A DNA stretch of 64,000 nucleotides, taken from positions 186,001 through 250,000 of the forward strand of contig NZ_CALSBP010000002.1 of the NCBI RefSeq assembly GCF_943373825.1, in the 5' to 3' direction. Both the position numbers and the translations under genes were made by a program. The notes beneath the pieces are model-generated. The model had not been told where the DNA came from and made no database searches. It was given only the letters and a program-made list of their open reading frames with translations. The DNA is from Aquimarina spinulae. GTDB lineage: Bacteria > Bacteroidota > Bacteroidia > Flavobacteriales > Flavobacteriaceae. This document shows positions 1 to 10,464 of the stretch, piece by piece. The stretch's first letter is position 1. Each line of letters starts with the position of its first letter.

Positions 1-812
1 CTAGAGAATCTAAGAAATATCTGCCCGAAACAGTGCATGAAAAAGCATTTAACTTTGAGATAAATAAGGAAGAAAGTTATGCTTATCTGAAAATAAGCCG
101 ATTTATAAAAGATGGTTTTGATGAACCCGAGAACACTTATCCTGATTTTTACAAACAATGTTTCAAAAAAATTTCTGATAAAAATATTAAGAACTTAATA
201 ATCGATTTAAGAAATAATGGAGGTGGAAAAGCTAGTAATGCAGCTTACTTGCTTCAATATTTTATTGACCAACCCATCACTCCGGCAAAAGAGATAGTGA
301 CTTTGGTAGATGATAAGTACTTTTTGGAAATAACTGGCAACTCATCTAATTTGGATGAATCTTTTGGATTAAAACGAAAAAAAGATGGCACTTTCAAGGT
401 AACAAAACATGAATCACTACGTGATTTGATGAATTATGATCCAATTGAAGAGTATCGTTATAATGGAAGGCTGATTGTTCTTATCAATGGCGGTACCACT
501 TCAGCTGCTGGTATTGCTGCAGGTTTACTAAAGGAATATACAAATGCAGACTTCGTTGGAACAGAAACCTATGGATATGCAGGTATTAGCAACGGTGTGC
601 GTCAAATTTCTATCAAAGGTAATCATACCGAAACAGCAATCTATTTACCTTTACTACATGCAAAGTATACTATAGATGAACATATCCAGAAAAGAAGCGT
701 AGTCCCAGATTATAATGTATCAAACGCTATACAAGATATTCTAGAGGATAATGATGCTGTTCTGGAATTTGCATTGAAAAAACTATTGCCGTCAACGTAT
801 AAAAATTATTAA
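1..812 (+). CDS. S41-family peptidase, C-terminal part (5' end outside window)
   Basis: The reading frame is open to the left edge, so only the last part of the gene is present; the GTG at 33 is internal. The visible part is the crotonase-fold catalytic domain of the S41 (tail-specific/tricorn-like) family. It shows the strand IDLRNNGGG, then LINGGTTSAAG containing the probable nucleophile serine, and ETYGYAGISNG. The lysine of Ser-Lys CtpA-type enzymes (KTFGKG context) is absent from that last motif, which suits the S41B-like subgroup that uses a Ser-His type site. In Bacteroidota such proteins are usually secreted or lipid-anchored, but the N-terminus is missing here, so location and any PDZ domain cannot be seen. 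The next gene starts 330 bases downstream. Confidence 0.8.
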   Translation, partial: RESKKYLPETVHEKAFNFEINKEESYAYLKISRFIKDGFDEPENTYPDFYKQCFKKISDKNIKNLIIDLRNNGGGKASNAAYLLQYFIDQPITPAKEIVTLVDDKYFLEITGNSSNLDESFGLKRKKDGTFKVTKHESLRDLMNYDPIEEYRYNGRLIVLINGGTTSAAGIAAGLLKEYTNADFVGTETYGYAGISNGVRQISIKGNHTETAIYLPLLHAKYTIDEHIQKRSVVPDYNVSNAIQDILEDNDAVLEFALKKLLPSTYKNY

Positions 813-1142
813 AACGGTTTTTAGTTACTTCTTTCTTAACATCTAAAATTGAATCTTTAAATACATACAATACACTAATCAAAATTCAATCAATCAAAAA
901 ACGGGAATGGCTCTATGATCATTACCCATGCTAAAACATTTGACAAAGGATGAACTTATTTGAAGATAAAACTAAGCCAAAAAAATATACTGTCTGGCAG
1001 CAAAGTATATAAACAATTGCTGATTTTTCATCTAAATTAATTACCTGTTTACTAAGGCTCATTTCCTGTAGAAAATTTGCACCTCCTACTAATTTTAAAA
1101 ATTTTTATACTAACCGTTAACAACAATTAATAAAAACAGATT
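813..1142. other. Intergenic region, no gene seen
   Basis: AT-rich spacer of 330 bases between two plus-strand genes. I find no convincing open frame, strong hairpin or -7 box (TAnnTTTG). The promoter of the serine hydrolase gene should lie here but I cannot place it. Confidence 0.6.
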
Positions 1143-2822
1143 ATGAAAAAATATTTATTATTATTCCTTCTTTCTTTTTCTATTTGCTCATTTGGACAGC
1201 CTAAAGAAAGCCAAGCAATAGACAACCTCTTTTCGGAATGGAATAAACCTGATGTTCCAGGGGGTGCCATAGGAATTATTAAAAATGGTAAGCTGATTTA
1301 TTCAAATGGATATGGAATTGGTGACTTAGAACACAACATAGAAATAACCCCTTCATCTGTTTTTTATATTGGTTCTATTTCTAAGCAGTTTGTAACATTC
1401 AGTATTTTACTTCTCGAAGAACAAGGGAAATTAAACTTAGATGATAGAATTCAAAAATACCTTCCTGATTTTCCAGAATACGATACTCCTTTGACTATTC
1501 GACATTTTATACATCATACGAGTGGTGTTAGAGATTATTTTACCCTTATGTATTTAAAAGGCAAAAACTATCTTGACGATACAAATGTAGATGAGATCTA
1601 TGGACTTATAAAAAAACAGGAAGAGTTAAATTTTTTGTCAGGAGAAAAACATTTATACAGCAATTCTTGCTATTTCATGTTAGCGATGATTGTAGAAAAA
1701 GTAGCTGGTCAATCCCTAAAAATATTTGCACATGAGAATATTTTCCAGCCCCTAGGAATGAAAAATACACTTTTTTACGATGATAATACTGACCTGATTA
1801 AAAATCGTGTTTTCAGTTATAATAAAAAAAATAATGGAGAGGGATTTAATAATTTAATTATGAGATTTGACCTTGTTGGTTCTGGTGGAGTATATTCAAA
1901 CATAGAAGACTTGTTTTTATGGGATCAGAATTTTTATAATAATAAACTTGGAAAAGGAGGACAAGAAATTATTGAAAGAATGCATGAAGAAGGACTTTTA
2001 AATAATGGAAAAAGTAGTGGATATGCTTTTGCATTGAATAACGGAATTTATAAGGGATTAAAAACTGTGGGTCATGGCGGGGCTCTTGCTGGTTATCAAG
2101 CACAATTAATACGATTTCCTAAACAGAAGTTTTCTGTAATTATATTAGCCAACAGAGATGACGCAAGCCCAACGCGTAAATCCTTTCAAATCACTGATAT
2201 GTTTCTTAAAGAAAATTTCATAAGTGATGAAGTTGAAAACCAAGGTAAAAAAGTCAATAATAAGCAAGGATTTGTTCATTTAAAAACTAGCGATCTTGAA
2301 AAGTTCTCTGGACATTATTGGAACGATGAAGGTTCGTATACTAGAAAGCTTTATGTAAACAATGACACTCTAAGATATTATAGGTCTGAAACCAATGAAA
2401 GTGACTTAATCCCTATCAGTAAGCATGAGTTCAAAATGATTAATGTTGGATCTGATGTACTGGTGAAATTTGACAAAAATGAACAAGGAAATTACACTAT
2501 GTTTTTTAGTGTAAATGGAGGAAAGCCGATAATTTCAAAAGAGTATCACCCCAAAAATTATACTAACGAGGAATTAATTGATTTTGTAGGTACTTATTAT
2601 AGCAAAGAATTAGATATTAATTACACATTAAAAATAAAAAATAAATTGTTAGTGCTTTATATAAATGAAATCGAAATTTCACCTCTCCATTCGATTATGG
2701 TGAACCTTTTCTCTAATGAAGAATATGGAGTTTTTCATTTTAAGACAGACGGTTATGGTAAAGTTTCAGGCTTTAGATTGAACACCGGAAGAGTAACAAA
2801 TTTGAAATTTCAAAAGAAATAA
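1143..2822 (+). CDS. Serine hydrolase, class C beta-lactamase/PBP-like, secreted
   Basis: A 559-residue protein with an N-terminal signal peptide (KKYLLLFLLSFSICSFGQ). The beta-lactamase fold follows: SISK at residues 78-81 is the SxxK motif with the nucleophile serine, YSN at 173-175 is the second catalytic motif, and HGG near residue 311 replaces KTG. After about residue 370 comes a region resembling the beta-rich tail found in many Bacteroidota homologues. Members of this family hydrolyse esters, D-amino-acid peptides or peptidoglycan stems. Beta-lactam resistance cannot be inferred from sequence alone. It acts in the periplasm or outside the cell. It appears to be a single-gene transcript ending at the hairpin at 2885. 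Confidence 0.88.
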   Translation: MKKYLLLFLLSFSICSFGQPKESQAIDNLFSEWNKPDVPGGAIGIIKNGKLIYSNGYGIGDLEHNIEITPSSVFYIGSISKQFVTFSILLLEEQGKLNLDDRIQKYLPDFPEYDTPLTIRHFIHHTSGVRDYFTLMYLKGKNYLDDTNVDEIYGLIKKQEELNFLSGEKHLYSNSCYFMLAMIVEKVAGQSLKIFAHENIFQPLGMKNTLFYDDNTDLIKNRVFSYNKKNNGEGFNNLIMRFDLVGSGGVYSNIEDLFLWDQNFYNNKLGKGGQEIIERMHEEGLLNNGKSSGYAFALNNGIYKGLKTVGHGGALAGYQAQLIRFPKQKFSVIILANRDDASPTRKSFQITDMFLKENFISDEVENQGKKVNNKQGFVHLKTSDLEKFSGHYWNDEGSYTRKLYVNNDTLRYYRSETNESDLIPISKHEFKMINVGSDVLVKFDKNEQGNYTMFFSVNGGKPIISKEYHPKNYTNEELIDFVGTYYSKELDINYTLKIKNKLLVLYINEIEISPLHSIMVNLFSNEEYGVFHFKTDGYGKVSGFRLNTGRVTNLKFQKK

Positions 2823-2884
2823 TATGCGGTAACATTGGTAATCGTTGCACAAGTCTATAATTTGTTATAAAAACAACTCGTTTT

Positions 2885-2909
2885 AAGCCTCTAGTAAGAG
2901 GCTTTTTTT
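2885..2909 (+). terminator. Rho-independent terminator of the serine hydrolase gene
   Basis: Perfect 8-bp stem AAGCCTCT/AGAGGCTT with a four-base loop, followed by a run of T. It lies 62 bases after the stop codon on the plus strand. Confidence 0.85.
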
Positions 2910-3172
2910 ATTTCTTTTCGTATTACGATAAGATTTTTATATTGAAGCAAAAGAGGTCATGAAAACCAAATTCTATAGCTTTAAAAGCTATTACAGATGC
3001 TGCTCCACCATTAACAAGAGTGTAAATATAACCGTATCTGAATACTAAAAGATTAATTTATACATTATTCAGGCAGGTTATATTTACACACTCTATATGA
3101 TAATTATCATAGAACCATCTTAATTGAAGTTATGAAGGTATTTAAATAATAAATACCCTATAGGTTAGATGG
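2910..3172. repeat. Intergenic region with a long imperfect inverted repeat
   Basis: Between convergent genes. Arms at about 3017-3046 and 3066-3095 share a perfect 13-bp core (TGTAAATATAACC and its complement). The match extends with a two-base insertion into AGAG/CTCT outside and TGAATA/TATTCA inside. There is no T run on either side typical of a terminator and no transposase. It may be a degenerate mobile or dispersed repeat. Confidence 0.5.
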
Positions 3173-3994
3173 TTAATTCCCATAAGCCCATGTGATAGCC
3201 GTTCTATCATCTCTCGACCATCCAGGTGTTGAACTAAATCTCCAATTACATGTATATATTGAACTTTTCATGACAGAACCACAATTATTACTTTGATGAT
3301 AAGCTACACCATTAGTACCAGGTATATGACCTCCATAAGTCTGATCAGAATGGTGATAACCAAGATTATGTCCTAATTCATGTATTAACAAAGCCATTGT
3401 AGATTCATCACCTGGGTGGGGTTTAGCTGTATTGACTCTCATCCAAGCGCCAACATTCCCTCTGCCATCAGGTAACAGAGCTCTTGCCCATGCCCCTTCA
3501 TTGGAGTTATACCAAGACCCTACCAAAATATCTGCACTCGATCTATTATAAGTTCTACTTATATTAATATTACGACTAGAAACACTCCAATGCCAAGCAG
3601 CCCAGGAGAGTGCGTACTCTAAATTTCTTGGATAGTTATTTTCAACATAATATCTAACATCTCTAGAGTTACTATAGTATACTCCAACTCCACCAAAAAA
3701 CCATCTGTTTTTTTCCTGAACGCTTCCTTCTTTAGGTGGATTTGCATCTTTATTACTTTTTAATGCAAAAGGAATCATCATGTCACCATGCATGAAAGCT
3801 TCATCCTTAAAATTTGGTTTAAGATCCTCTTTAGAAAACCCTTTTTCAATCAAATAGTCCAAAGTTGCTGTAGCTTCTTTAGACAATGGTCGTTCTTGAT
3901 TCAAATCTTCCTGATCTAAACCATCATTTTGACAACTAATACATAACAAAATAGTGGTCAAAAAAATACTGAGTTTGAATTTGTGTGTTAACAT
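3173..3994 (-). CDS. M57-type (dual-action HEIGH) zinc metalloprotease lipoprotein
   Basis: The ATG at 3994 is chosen because it gives a proper lipoprotein signal (LSIFLTTILLCISC, lipobox cysteine). An ATG at 4018 would add eight residues before it. The mature protein carries HELGHNLGYHH, a perfect HExxHxxGxxH zinc-binding motif of the metzincin/matrixin type, in the last third. Downstream of it lie NCGSVMKS, the likely methionine-turn region, and a C-terminal tryptophan-rich segment. The layout matches the M57 family common in Bacteroidota: signal, about 100 variable residues, then a compact catalytic domain. Likely role: surface or secreted protein degradation. It is monocistronic. Confidence 0.85.
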   Translation of the reverse strand: MLTHKFKLSIFLTTILLCISCQNDGLDQEDLNQERPLSKEATATLDYLIEKGFSKEDLKPNFKDEAFMHGDMMIPFALKSNKDANPPKEGSVQEKNRWFFGGVGVYYSNSRDVRYYVENNYPRNLEYALSWAAWHWSVSSRNINISRTYNRSSADILVGSWYNSNEGAWARALLPDGRGNVGAWMRVNTAKPHPGDESTMALLIHELGHNLGYHHSDQTYGGHIPGTNGVAYHQSNNCGSVMKSSIYTCNWRFSSTPGWSRDDRTAITWAYGN

Positions 3995-4175
3995 AATTAT
4001 ATAGTTTAAAATTACCACTGAAAATTATACAATTATTTAACTTTAAAATTGCATTATATTACCCTATAGCAATACAAAACTTGCAAATATTTCATTTTTT
4101 ATGTTAAAAATATTAATTTACAGAAACACTAATCAATACTCACTAAACAACAAAATAAAGAATACCCTGTACTTT

Positions 4176-5639
4176 TTATACTCTAGGTAAATCTCCCTCC
4201 CCTTTAAGCGGTAGATTAGAACTTCCCATTAAATAGGTGTCAATATGATATGCAGCTTGTCTACCTTCTGCAATTGCCCAAACAATTAAAGATTGTCCTC
4301 TACGAGTATCACCTGCGGCAAAAACTCCTTTTACATTGGTCGCATAATTTTGCTCACTCGCTTTAATATTAGTTCTTGCATCCATATCAATTCCTAATTG
4401 CTCTGCAATGGTAGGCTCTGACCCCGTAAACCCTAAAGCCAGCAACACTAATTCACATTTCCATTCTTTCTCTGTACCCAGAATTTCTTTTAGTGTAAAA
4501 CGACCATTTTCTTTTACCCATTCTACTTCGGTGGTGATTAAGCCCTTTAGATTTCCGTTTTTATCCCCCAAAAACTCTTTGGTAGAGATACTCCAATTAC
4601 GAGCTACTCCTTCTTGATGAGATGAGCTTGTACGCAAACGCATTGGCCAGAATGGCCAGGGTTGATGCGCAGGGCGTTCTATGGTTCCTTTGCCCATAAT
4701 CTCAAAATTAGTTACAGAAGTTGCTCCCTGACGCACAGAAGTACCAATACAATCTGATCCTGTATCTCCTCCTCCAATTACGATCACATCTTTTTCTGTA
4801 GCCAGAATTTCTTCTCCCAAATCTTCTACTCCATCTACTCTTCTATTATTCTGAGGTAAAAAATCCATTGCTTGCACTACCCCATTAAGGTTACTCCCTT
4901 TAACTGGTAAATCGCGACGAACTGTAGCTCCTGTACACAATACTACAGCATCAAAATCGGCTTTTAACTCATCTGCTTTGATCTCTTTTCCGATATGTGT
5001 ATTTGTTTTAAAAACAATACCTTCTTTTTCTAAAATAGCGACACGACGATCAATCACATATTTTTCCATCTTAAAATCAGGAATACCATAGCGCAATAGC
5101 CCACCTACTTTTTCATCTCTTTCAAAAACGGTCACCAAATGCCCTACACGGTTTAATTGTTGTGCAGTTGCTAATCCAGCGGGACCAGATCCAATCACAG
5201 CTACAGTCTTGCCTGTTCTTTCATTTGGAGGATTAGGTTTGATCCAATCATTTTTAAAAGCTTGTTCTACGATATTTTTTTCTATATTCTCTATAGCTAC
5301 CGGGTTTTCATTTATACCTAACACACAAGCTTCTTCGCATGGTGCAGGACATAACCTTCCTGTAAACTCGGGGAAATTATTGGTTGAATGCAGAATTTCT
5401 GCTGCTTTTTTCCATCTACCACGATACACAGCATCATTAAAGTCAGGAATTAGATTACCCAACGGGCATCCGCTATGACAAAATGGTATCCCACAATCCA
5501 TACAACGTGCTCCTTGATTTTTGAGTTTTCTCTCAGGCATTTCGACGGTAAATTCTTTATACCCTTTGATACGATCTTTTACCGGTTCGCATTGTTCTAT
5601 CTCTCTTTCAAATTCTAAAAATCCAGTTATCTTTCCCAT
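4176..5639 (-). CDS. gltD: Glutamate synthase small (beta) subunit
   Basis: NADPH-oxidising subunit of GOGAT, passing electrons through FAD and iron-sulfur clusters to GltB. The N-terminal cysteine region (CMDCGIPFC, CPLGNLIP, CPAPCEEAC) binds two [4Fe-4S] clusters. The first Rossmann motif VIGSGPAGLATAQQ binds FAD and the second VIGGGDTGSDC binds NADPH. Length of about 487 residues is normal. The start is set at the ATG at 5639 (MGKITGFLEFER); the frame can be opened two codons earlier only with TTG. It lies 13 bases after the gltB stop, so the two form an operon (gltB first) on the minus strand. No clear terminator is visible downstream. Confidence 0.96.
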   Translation of the reverse strand: MGKITGFLEFEREIEQCEPVKDRIKGYKEFTVEMPERKLKNQGARCMDCGIPFCHSGCPLGNLIPDFNDAVYRGRWKKAAEILHSTNNFPEFTGRLCPAPCEEACVLGINENPVAIENIEKNIVEQAFKNDWIKPNPPNERTGKTVAVIGSGPAGLATAQQLNRVGHLVTVFERDEKVGGLLRYGIPDFKMEKYVIDRRVAILEKEGIVFKTNTHIGKEIKADELKADFDAVVLCTGATVRRDLPVKGSNLNGVVQAMDFLPQNNRRVDGVEDLGEEILATEKDVIVIGGGDTGSDCIGTSVRQGATSVTNFEIMGKGTIERPAHQPWPFWPMRLRTSSSHQEGVARNWSISTKEFLGDKNGNLKGLITTEVEWVKENGRFTLKEILGTEKEWKCELVLLALGFTGSEPTIAEQLGIDMDARTNIKASEQNYATNVKGVFAAGDTRRGQSLIVWAIAEGRQAAYHIDTYLMGSSNLPLKGEGDLPRV

Positions 5640-5652
5640 GTTCAATATCGTT

Positions 5653-8600
5653 TTATACTTGTGCTAGTTTTTCTTCTTTTAATCGCTGTAATGCTTGTTT
5701 GTATTCTTCAGGGAAGATTTTGATAAACTTTGGTAATTCACTCCCCCAATTTTCCAAAATTCTTTGCGCCAAAGGACTTAAGGTAGTATTGTAATGATTC
5801 TCGATTAGTGTTTTTAACTCTTCAATATCTTTTTTCTCTACCACTGGATCCAGGTTTAGCGCCTCTTTATTGCAATGTGTTTCAAATGTCTTTTTCTCAT
5901 CATAGATATACGCTATTCCGCCAGACATCCCAGCCCCAAAATTTCTACCTACTTCTCCAAGAATTACTGCAATCCCCCCGGTCATATACTCACATCCATG
6001 ATCGCCAATACCTTCAACTACAGCTTTTGCTCCAGAGTTACGCACACAAAATCGTTCTCCTGCTTTACCATTGATATACACTTCTCCCGCTGTTGCCCCA
6101 TATAGAGTTACATTACCTGTAATCACATTATTTTCGGGAATTATAGTAGCTTCTTCGGGTACTTTAATAATGAGTTTTGCTCCCGAAAGTCCTTTTCCGA
6201 GATAATCATTAGTATTTCCATTAACCACCATAGTCAATCCTTTGGTTGCAAACGCTCCAAAGCTTTGTCCAGCTGCTCCTTTAAAGTTTAATTTCAAGGT
6301 ATTATCAGGTAATCCTTGTGCGCCATATATTTTTGATATTTCATTACTTAAGATAGCGCCTACTGCTCGATCGGTATTACAAATATCAAAATCTAAAGCT
6401 GTTTTTTCTTTACGGAAGAGTGCTGGGTGTGCTTGTTCTATGATTTCAAAATCTATAGATTTCTCCAAACCATGATCCTGACTTTCGGTATTATAGATAT
6501 CTACTCCAGAAGGTGTTTCTACTTGATGAAGAATTGGTGTAAGATCTACGCCGGCAGCTTTATAATGATCAATCGCTTTTTTATGATTCAACTTACTCAC
6601 TTGCCCTATCATTTCGTTGATAGTACGAAACCCTAGTTGTGCCATAATCTCTCGTAACTCCTGAGCTACGAAATACATATAGTTTACGACATGTTCTGGT
6701 TTTCCTTTAAATTTTTTACGTAGTTCTGGGTTTTGTGTAGCAATACCAACGGGACAGGTATTTAAGTGACATACACGCATCATTACACATCCTGATGCTA
6801 CCAAAGGTGCTGTTGCAAAACCAAATTCTTCTGCTCCCAAAAGGCATGCTATCGCAACATCCCGACCAGTTTTTAACTGTCCGTCACACTCTAGCACAAT
6901 ACGACTACGCAGGTTATTACCCACCAATGTTTGCTGTGCTTCTGCAATACCGAGTTCCCATGGGAGTCCTGCATGTTTTAACGATGTTAATGGTGATGCT
7001 CCGGTACCTCCATCAAATCCAGAAACTAGTACCACATCTGCTTTTGCTTTGGCTACTCCTGCTGCGATAGTACCTACACCAACCTCGGACACCAATTTCA
7101 CGTTTATTCTGGCATTTCTATTTGCAGATTTCAGATCATAAATTAACTGCGATAAATCTTCAATAGAATAAATATCATGATGTGGTGGTGGTGAAATTAA
7201 TCCTACATAAGGTGTAGAATTACGGGTTTTAGCTATTTCGGGATTTACTTTTGGTCCAGGTAATTGCCCTCCTTCTCCCGGTTTGGCCCCCTGAGCCATT
7301 TTAATTTGAATCTCGGCAGCATTCGTTAAATAGTTTGATGATACTCCAAACCGGCCAGAAGCTACTTGCTTAATTGCACTGTTTTTCCAATCACCATTTA
7401 CATCTTTATAGAAGCGAAGTGGATTTTCTCCTCCTTCTCCAGAGTTACTTTTCCCTCCGATACGATTCATTGCTACAGCAAGGTTTTCATGCGCCTCTTT
7501 ACTTATAGACCCATACGACATGGCTCCCGTTTTAAAACGTTTTACGATCTCTGTCCAAGGTTCTACCTCATCTATTGAAATTGGATCATAATTAGAAAAC
7601 TCCAGCATTCCTCTAATGGTCATCAGTGCTTTTGATTGTTCGTTGATTAATTTGGCATATTCTGCATATGTTTCAGAATCATTATCTCGAACTGATTTTT
7701 GTAGTTTCGCTACTGATAAAGGATTAAACTGATGTTTTTCTCCATTACGCCTCCATCGGTACTGCCCTCCTATCTCTAAGCTTAAATTGGCAGCTACTTC
7801 TTGCCCTACATAGGCTTTTTTATGGCGTTTAGAGATTTCTTTTTCGATTTCATATAACCCTATTCCTTCTATACGTGTGGCGGTATTTGGGAAGTATTGA
7901 TCAACGACTTTGGTATTAATACCTATGCATTCGAACAGTTGAGAACTTCTATAAGAGTTTAGGGTAGAAATCCCAATTTTATTCATCACTTTCAACACTC
8001 CCTTACCTACTGCTTTATTATAATTAAATATAGCGTCTTCAAAAGTGAGTCCCGAAATGTTATCTTCTTTAATTTCTTCTCCTATAATCTCATTTACCAT
8101 ATATGGATTAATGGCACTAGCCCCATACCCAAACAACAAAGCAAAGTGGTGTACTTCTCTTGGTTCTGCAGATTCAATAATAGTGCTGACTTTGGATCGT
8201 TTTCCTAGTTTTTGTAGTCCACTATTAACATAGGAGCATGCTAATAACGCAGGAATTGGCGCTCTGTGTTTAGTCACATTTCTATCAGAAAGTATAATAA
8301 TATTCGTTCCTTCGTCTATAGCTTCTGATACATTTTTGAGCAGTATCGCTAATGCATCTTCAAGACCATTTAATCCTCTATTAATGTTATACAACATCGA
8401 CACCGAAGTAGATTTAAAACCTTTACCTCTGTAGGTTTTGATCTTATCCAGATCTTCTTTTGATATTACGGGGTTTTGGATTTTTAGTTTATTACAATGC
8501 TTCTCATTAATATCAAATATATTATGATCAGACCCAAGAGTTAAACTGATATCGGTAATCAATTCTTCGCGAATACCATCTAATGGTGGATTTGTCACCT

Positions 8601-10155
8601 GTGCGAATAATTGTTTAAAATAGTTGTAGATCAATTGCGGGCGTTCAGAAAGTATTGCAATTGGTGTATCAGATCCCATAGAACCAATGGGTTCTTTACC
8701 TAATTGCCCCATAGGAGAAATAATAGTGTCTATATCTTCTTGAGTATATCCAAATATTTCTTTTCGTTTGGCAACAGTTTCTTCACCTAAAAACAAAGGG
8801 CAATCATTATAAGGTATATCTTTTAAATGTACCAGGTTATCATCCAACCATTCTCGATAGGGATGCTTTGCTGCGATTTCTTCTTTAATTTCTTCATCAT
8901 TTACAATTCTACCTTCATCCATATTAACCAAGAACATTTTTCCTGGTTCCAGTCTACCGTGATATTCGATATTATTTGGTTTAATATCCACTACTCCCGT
9001 TTCTGAAGACATGATTACATAACCGTCTTTGGTTACACTATAACGAGAGGGTCTTAATCCATTTCTATCTAACACCGCTCCTATATAATTACCATCTGTA
9101 AAAGGAATTGAAGCAGGGCCATCCCATGGTTCCATAGAACAAGAGTTATATTCATAAAATGCTTTCTTAGCCTCAGACATTTCAGGATTTTTCTCCCAGG
9201 CTTCTGGCACCATCATCATCATGACCTCTGGCAATGATCTCCCTGTCATTAATAACAACTCTACAACCATATCCATAGAAGCCGAATCTGATTTACCTTT
9301 TAATACCACTGGAAGTATTTTTTTGATATCCTCCCCAAACCAATCGCTCTCTAATAACTCTTCTCTAGATCGCATTCTGGTTACATTCCCTCTTAGGGTA
9401 TTAATCTCGCCATTATGACACATATATCGAAAAGGTTGTGCAAGATCCCAGGTTGGGAATGTATTGGTCGAGAAGCGTTGATGTACCAAAGCCAATCGGG
9501 TTACTACTTTTGGATTCAATAAATCTTTATAGTACAACTTAATATCTTCTGGCATCAATAAGCCTTTAAATATTAAAGTTTTTGTCGATAAACTAGGTAA
9601 ATAGAAAAACTTGCTTTCTGATAATTTAGATTCATATATAGTATGCTCTGTTACTTTCCGTGCTATAAATAGTTTTAGATTAAAGTCAAAATAACTTTGA
9701 TTTTCATTTTCTTTACCAATAAATATTTGTTTTATAAATGGCTCTGTCGTCGCTGCAATCTCACCAATATGAATATGATCCACAGGAACATCTCTCCAAC
9801 CCAATAAAGTAAGCCCTTGATCAATAATATTTTGTTCGAAGGTATCTATGCAAAACTGTCTTTGATTTTCTTTCTTAGGTAAGAAAACATTACTTACTGC
9901 ATATTCTCCGGCAGCTGGTAATTTGAAATCACAATGCTCGGTAAAAAAATCATGTGGTATATCAATTAGAATCCCCGCTCCATCTCCTGTCTTTCCATCT
10001 GCACTTACAGCGCCTCGATGCTCTAGTTTTTCAAGAATCTCTAATGCTTTATGAATAATGTCGTTTGATTTCTTCCCTTCTAAGCTACAAATGAATCCTG
10101 CACCACATGCGTCATGCTCAAATTCTGGTAGATACATTCCTTGTTTCTTCATCAT
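5653..10155 (-). CDS. gltB: Glutamate synthase large (alpha) subunit
   Basis: Transfers the amide of glutamine to 2-oxoglutarate to give two glutamates. The 1500 residues show all four parts: an N-terminal class II amidotransferase domain whose nucleophile is Cys17 after removal of a short propeptide (HDA|CGAGF), a central domain, the FMN-binding TIM barrel with GEGGENPLRF and GAKPGEGGQLPG, and the C-terminal beta-helix (GxxxG-rich repeats around residues 1250-1430). The cysteine set CVMMRVCHLNTC provides the [3Fe-4S] cluster. It is first in the gltB-gltD operon and divergent from glnK-amtB, an arrangement pointing to shared nitrogen control from the 445-base spacer. Confidence 0.97.
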   Translation of the reverse strand: MMKKQGMYLPEFEHDACGAGFICSLEGKKSNDIIHKALEILEKLEHRGAVSADGKTGDGAGILIDIPHDFFTEHCDFKLPAAGEYAVSNVFLPKKENQRQFCIDTFEQNIIDQGLTLLGWRDVPVDHIHIGEIAATTEPFIKQIFIGKENENQSYFDFNLKLFIARKVTEHTIYESKLSESKFFYLPSLSTKTLIFKGLLMPEDIKLYYKDLLNPKVVTRLALVHQRFSTNTFPTWDLAQPFRYMCHNGEINTLRGNVTRMRSREELLESDWFGEDIKKILPVVLKGKSDSASMDMVVELLLMTGRSLPEVMMMMVPEAWEKNPEMSEAKKAFYEYNSCSMEPWDGPASIPFTDGNYIGAVLDRNGLRPSRYSVTKDGYVIMSSETGVVDIKPNNIEYHGRLEPGKMFLVNMDEGRIVNDEEIKEEIAAKHPYREWLDDNLVHLKDIPYNDCPLFLGEETVAKRKEIFGYTQEDIDTIISPMGQLGKEPIGSMGSDTPIAILSERPQLIYNYFKQLFAQVTNPPLDGIREELITDISLTLGSDHNIFDINEKHCNKLKIQNPVISKEDLDKIKTYRGKGFKSTSVSMLYNINRGLNGLEDALAILLKNVSEAIDEGTNIIILSDRNVTKHRAPIPALLACSYVNSGLQKLGKRSKVSTIIESAEPREVHHFALLFGYGASAINPYMVNEIIGEEIKEDNISGLTFEDAIFNYNKAVGKGVLKVMNKIGISTLNSYRSSQLFECIGINTKVVDQYFPNTATRIEGIGLYEIEKEISKRHKKAYVGQEVAANLSLEIGGQYRWRRNGEKHQFNPLSVAKLQKSVRDNDSETYAEYAKLINEQSKALMTIRGMLEFSNYDPISIDEVEPWTEIVKRFKTGAMSYGSISKEAHENLAVAMNRIGGKSNSGEGGENPLRFYKDVNGDWKNSAIKQVASGRFGVSSNYLTNAAEIQIKMAQGAKPGEGGQLPGPKVNPEIAKTRNSTPYVGLISPPPHHDIYSIEDLSQLIYDLKSANRNARINVKLVSEVGVGTIAAGVAKAKADVVLVSGFDGGTGASPLTSLKHAGLPWELGIAEAQQTLVGNNLRSRIVLECDGQLKTGRDVAIACLLGAEEFGFATAPLVASGCVMMRVCHLNTCPVGIATQNPELRKKFKGKPEHVVNYMYFVAQELREIMAQLGFRTINEMIGQVSKLNHKKAIDHYKAAGVDLTPILHQVETPSGVDIYNTESQDHGLEKSIDFEIIEQAHPALFRKEKTALDFDICNTDRAVGAILSNEISKIYGAQGLPDNTLKLNFKGAAGQSFGAFATKGLTMVVNGNTNDYLGKGLSGAKLIIKVPEEATIIPENNVITGNVTLYGATAGEVYINGKAGERFCVRNSGAKAVVEGIGDHGCEYMTGGIAVILGEVGRNFGAGMSGGIAYIYDEKKTFETHCNKEALNLDPVVEKKDIEELKTLIENHYNTTLSPLAQRILENWGSELPKFIKIFPEEYKQALQRLKEEKLAQV

Positions 10156-10396
10156 ATTTTCTGATCTAAAAGTGTTTCAAGCAGATGAAATTAACAAATC
10201 ATTAAGTATAGAGAAAGAAAAAAACTGCTTTCGCAATCACTTTTCTGAGCTACATAAAAAAAGACCTTCCAGAATAAAATAATCACAAAATAAGAGCTTC
10301 TAATTATGAATTTGACAATGCGTTTTTTGACAAAAAACTTAAATAAATCAAGAATTAGAAACAAATCACAGACAACTGATTATCAACTAATTTTAA

Positions 10397-10410
10397 CGAA
10401 AACGTTTTCG
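10397..10410. promoter_or_regulatory. Perfect 14-bp palindrome, candidate operator
   Basis: CGAAAACGTTTTCG is its own reverse complement and stands out in AT-rich DNA. The centre CG and flanking A/T tracts resemble operators of LacI-family proteins, but no LacI regulator is in this window. Its position between the nitrogen operons suggests control of one or both. Confidence 0.5.
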
Positions 10411-10464
10411 ATATTATTTCGAATATTTCAAGTATTAAATTATTATTTTTTTACTTAAAAAATA

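Noticed and set aside
2958..3048. Short frame and coding-like fragment (AITDAAPPLTRV) near 3 kb
   Set aside because: Too short, and interrupted by stops upstream; overlaps the inverted repeat. It could be a gene remnant but cannot be supported.
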